Shown: one piece after another, positions 60,178 to 64,000 of the stretch
Numbering within the stretch: position 1 is the first letter of the stretch
Layout of the letters: each line of letters opens with the position of its first letter
DNA from: Marsupella aquatica
Lineage: Eukaryota; Marchantiophyta
Length of the DNA: 64,000 nt
Direction: 5' to 3'
Assembly: GCA_973895155.1 (NCBI GenBank)
Contig: OZ316895.1
Span: 16,740,001 to 16,804,000, forward strand
Program-made: the position numbers and the translations under genes
The notes under the pieces: model-generated
What the model was told of the DNA's origin: nothing
Seen by the model: the letters and a program-made list of their open reading frames with translations, nothing else
Database searches by the model: none

Positions 60178-62559
60178 GATTTTGAGCACAAAGTTGCACT
60201 CACACCATCAAGATGGTTTAATCATAACTGTATTTGCTAAATGGAGTGTGCATTTTATATGTTTGTGTCATCATAGCACATGAAAACACTAGAAATATAG
60301 ACAGTAATAGCACCTTGAGCATTGCACAAGCCAAATCACAACAATGCCATGTTAGTAAAGCACATTGTTAATGCAAATATAGATCTTTGATTATGACCCA
60401 AGAAAGATTGAGGGGCCTCGATGAGGGCGCCTAGATTGACATGCTTGGATTAGATGGTGCAATGAGCATATCTCTTAGCTCAGATGTCTGTTGAAAAAAT
60501 CAACCAAAGAGTACAAGTGTATTTGATCACATCCAAGCACGTTGGTTTGAATGAGTTCAAAACTCTAGTATGGGCACATGCTTGATAATAGTAGCCAGGG
60601 TTAGAGACCCAGCTTGAGGACCAAAGTTGGTCCCCAAGGGGAAGCAAGTGAAGGTATCCATCCTGTGCTCTCAGATTATAAAATAATAAAAATTACGTGC
60701 GAACATCCAATGGGTATTTTAAATTGTTTTTGGAAACAATATTATAACTAGGCTAGAAAGAACTAGGGCAACATATATATGTTGCTGACGTTAAAATCAA
60801 TGTAGACCATTCTAAATATGTTCAATGATCAATTCAGTAGACCGGGTAGGTATAATTATTCCACAAGATAAGTGTCTTTGTTTTATTGGTCAATGTGTCA
60901 TTTTGTGATAGGGTTTAGGGTTTACAGAACTTTGATATGTAAACATAGTATAAAAATGAGCTCTCTAGTGAAGTTTTTTAGTGAGGTTTGAATGCGTGCT
61001 AAGGCCCCAATAGTTTTCACACATTGCCAAACTCTATATGGCAATTTGTATCCTGAGTAGTCCTTGCCTATTCAATGGCAGATTCAGGGGCACATTAAAT
61101 AAAATGTGCATGCATTATTAAATTCACCAAAGTTTTCTTATAACCAACTAAGGATGTTCTAAGTATTAAAATTAGGAAGATTATAATAACCCAAAGCAAT
61201 TGTATAAGAAGGGAATTTCTTTGTTTAGAATAAAGCAGAGAACAAAGAGTACTAGGAGGGCCTTTGATCACAAGTGTGTCTCATTAGATTAGTCTTAGTG
61301 AGGGCCCAAGGATTCTCCATAATTAGAGCATTGGCACCGGTTTTGGGCCAGACACCTGCATATATCGCAAGTTGTTTCACAGGGTGCACACTACCTGCAT
61401 CTTTCCCCAACACTATTCCAGCTATGCCCTTGCACTAGTGCCTAACAAATCATTTTACCGTAGTTGAACTTGACTGCAGGCAGTTCAAACCAACAAACTG
61501 CTGCATGCAAACAATCAAACCTTTCTTTCAAATCCAAACTGCAAAAACCATAGCCCGTGCGCCTTTGAGTTTTTTATAAACGTTCTCACAAAATCACAGT
61601 AGAATACAGATGGTTGCCTTTCATGCCCAGAGGCAGAAATTGCAGATGCAAATCAATGTCAAGATTGCTACAATGAATGAGGAGCACAAATAAGTTTTGT
61701 GAGAAGGCCATTCTCACAAACCCCTTATCTCTCCAATCAATCAACCAAATTGACCAAAATCAATAACCAATAGGGGTATTGTTGCCGGGGAAGAAGCCCA
61801 ATAAAAATTGGAACAGAGAAAGAGAAAGCATCAACTCATTTGGGATGATTACTTTGCAAAGAAGTGTACATACTATAGCAGGGACCTGAGCAAGGATTTT
61901 TGACTTAGGTTTAGGATGACTTGTAGACTGTTTCAGGAGATGGTTTTTGCATGTTTGTGTGCTCATGACACAATTTTTGAGCAAAAACAAGATGCTAAAA
62001 ATCAAATGGGCCTATACAATCTATAAAAGATCATAGCTGCTCTCCAAACAACTTGGTTTTTGAATTGGAGTCAATGCTACATACTAATATTGTAGAATGG
62101 TAAAATCAACCTTGGGGGGTTAACTTAGTGTACATTTTGGGATACTACGTGCAATCCTATCAAATATAAATAGACATTTTTCATAAATAGAATATTTTAG
62201 GAATATTTTATGTTTTCACTATTAATTGCCTATTTTACTTTATAAAATGTATATATCAAAGTATTTCTATATATTTGATTTTATGATATCTTCTTTGCCC
62301 TCCTACACTTTAAAAAAGTTTAGCTACTTTTCATCCAAAATACATATTTTGGATAATTGGGTGTGGTTCCTAAGTTTTTGGTGGTCGATCCCTTGAGGAA
62401 TCAACTACATGAACATTTTCTTTGAGGTTTGTTTGGCAAACCAAGAATTGCATGAACACTTGAAAAAGCTTGATATGAGAGATTTCCTAAGATTAGTTGC
62501 TGTCAAATAGGGTTCCTTAAAATGTTTGCATCACTAGATTGCACTATGAGTGGAAAAAT
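60178..62559. other. AT-rich intergenic DNA
   Basis: No gene or structured repeat was recognised. The only notable short motif is a CACTAGAAATATAG at about 60288. It resembles the CACTA-like end at 30249 but lacks the palindrome cluster. Confidence 0.45.
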
Positions 62560-63130
62560 TGCCCTATTTTCAGGCAGGGGCAATTCATTGACATGGATGC
62601 CCACAACAAGTGCAAAGTACTGGAGGCAATTGCGGTTTAGGAGCTCTGGATTTGAGATGCATTTGTTTTGGTTTACTTGATGGGAATAATGACTTAACTG
62701 TTTCAGACCGATCTCCTCTAGTTCACAACATGCTGCATCAGCATTATGTCTGAGCATTTTCACCACAAGGTGAATGACATCGAGTACAAAAGGGCTTACC
62801 TTCTGGTGGATGGCATTTATCCAAAGTGTTCCTGTTTTGTTGAGCACAATTCACAAGCCTCAAATAGAGAAGAAAAGTTTATTTGCAAGGCTCCAAGAGG
62901 GTGCCAGGAAGGATGTGGAGAGTAAATTTTGGTGTTCTACAAGCCAGATGACTAATCCTTGAAGTCCAATTGCCACACCTACTCACAGACTCTCTTGCCA
63001 TCTTACTTGTGCTCAATGAACAACAGTTTTGCTCAACATCACTTACAATCCACAATGTTGTGCAATGCATGGGCTTTTGGCTAGTACCCTGTAAGTTGTT
63101 TGTAGCATTCATTAATGCATTGTTTTTGCT
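62560..63130 (+). pseudogene. PIF/Harbinger-type transposase relic (plant transposon protein, DDE superfamily)
   Basis: Plus-strand phrases in changing frames match the DDE transposase family Plant_tran (PF04827): FGLLDGNNDLTVSDRSPLVH (from 62668), YKRAYLLVDGIYPKCSCFV (about 62785-62841), PQIEKKSLFARLQEGARKDV followed by ESKF, and FGVLQARWLILEVQ (about 62922-62967). The family's order is G-x-NDxxVxxRSPL, then YxLxDGIYPxxxxFV, then KxxxFAxxQExxRKDVExxFGVLQxR, exactly as here. At least three frameshifts separate the blocks and no start or upstream helix-turn-helix part was found. A dead copy; the ends and target duplication were not located. Confidence 0.75.
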
Positions 63131-63649
63131 TAGGACCTAGAGTGGTTCTGATTCAGCGTGGTGTGGATAGAATTTGCGGCCAGATTGGCCCCCAGAATGT
63201 CAGCTAAGCATCATCTCTTTTGGATCACAACACAATGTCCTGCCATGTGGGTACTTCAGGTAAAATTAGTGGAAATTACATTTAGGGACCACACTCGTTA
63301 ATCCATGAACACTCAGGGGCCATGGTTGTAAGCCCCTCAAGCTCACCTTGCTCAGGAACATCCTCCTAAGCCCCTTGGGCCATGGGTTACCCTACACTTT
63401 TATTTTGCCTGTAAAGTATGAAGTATCTGGAAACATATAATAATAAAAATTTCCAAGATGGGATGGCAGCTTACAAACTCTCGGTTGGAAATATCAGGGC
63501 TGGAATATATATCTAATACCCTAAACCATACATGGAGACAAATGCAAGGAACCAAAGAAAATGGGGGAAGCCGAAGGGAAAAATAAAGGAAGGTAGAAGA
63601 GCCAAAAACCCCAAAAACCAGAAGAGCCAGAAAGAGTGTAATGACGCGT
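63131..63649. other. Intergenic DNA at the transposase 3' side
   Basis: Nothing recognisable beyond the worn transposase end. Confidence 0.4.
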
Positions 63650-64000
63650 TTCCGGATGGGATGGCAATCGTGGGAAGGGGGGAATCAGAAAAAGATGTTG
63701 GGTTTGGAAAGAAGGGACGATTCTTTTGAAGGGAGCTTGTCTTTCCTGTCACCACACTCAAATCAAGAGGCTGGGTTTGGAAAGAAGGGACGGGAGCTTG
63801 TCCTTCCTTTCGCCACACTCAGAAAGAGATGTTTGGTGTGGAAATAAGGGACGAGGACTTTGAAGGGAGCTTGTCCTTCCTCTCGCCACACTCAGAAGAA
63901 GATATTGGGTTGGGAAAGAAGGGACACAATTTTTCAAGGGAGCGTGTCCTTCTTGTCGCCACAATCAGAAGACGATGTTGGGTTTGGAAAGAAGCGACTG
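63650..64000. repeat. Tandem array of ~75-bp units reaching the window end
   Basis: Four or more copies share TTGGGTTTGGAAAGAAGGGACG, then an optional ATTCTTTTGAAG or GACTTTGAAG, then GGAGCTTGTCCTTCCTSTCG (written in segments: GGAGCTTGTCCTTCC + TNTCGCCACACTCAGAA + GA). Unit starts are near 63693, 63768, 63826, 63902 and 63974. Unit length varies by loss of the middle segment. The array is cut by the window end, so its true length is unknown. Confidence 0.85.

Noticed and set aside
60285-60300. Second CACTAGAAATATA string
   Set aside because: No subterminal palindromes nearby and no matching TAGTG end, so probably chance.
60900-60925. Telomere-like GGGTTTAGGGTTTA
   Set aside because: Only two units; too short for an interstitial telomere tract.

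Overview
This window is nuclear DNA of a plant (streptophyte), almost certainly a land plant. It has spliceosomal introns with GT..AG borders, and it carries a chloroplast porphobilinogen deaminase with a transit peptide, a QUASIMODO/PMT-type Golgi methyltransferase, a plant-only kinesin-14 with a malectin domain, a plant RLCK-type kinase and a plant-specific coiled-coil protein. The long AT-rich gene deserts full of decayed, nested transposons, together with the intronless kinase and deaminase genes, would suit a seedless plant of bryophyte grade. I cannot prove the lineage from the sequence alone.

Layout. 1-1380: coding-looking exon pieces on the plus strand of an unrecognised gene, interrupted and possibly dead. 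1407-1755: a small inverted-repeat element. 3661-5577 (-): a single-exon receptor-like cytoplasmic kinase lacking several catalytic residues. 5.6-18.5 kb: a gene desert with many short tandem repeats, a tRNA-derived SINE-like segment and a palindrome-bearing tandem array. 18578-23346 (-): a nine-exon QUA3/QUL-like methyltransferase. 23.3-38.0 kb: intergenic DNA and a transposon graveyard. It contains a 36-bp-type degenerate array split by a 284-bp MITE, and a decayed copy of a conserved protein family broken in two by a 4.1-kb insertion. That insertion itself carries CACTA-like subterminal palindromes. 38041-45336 (+): a 16-exon malectin-domain kinesin-14. 47888-49123 (-): HEMC. 51601-52431 (+): a plant-specific coiled-coil protein. 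52.4-64 kb: a second gene-poor region with a second degenerate array, a second MITE copy with its own target duplication, a PIF/Harbinger-type transposase relic and a tandem array running off the window end.

The genes are independent single transcription units, as is normal for a plant. They do not form a pathway. Exon borders for the kinesin and the methyltransferase were worked out by hand from splice consensus, reading phase and family conservation. In both genes the phases close exactly, giving 1109 and 723 codons before the stop. The most distinctive observations are the probable pseudokinase, the phase-required GC-AG intron in the methyltransferase, the nested insertions at 27.7-34.9 kb, the pair of hAT-like MITEs with 8-bp target duplications, and the tandem palindrome array at 16.5 kb.
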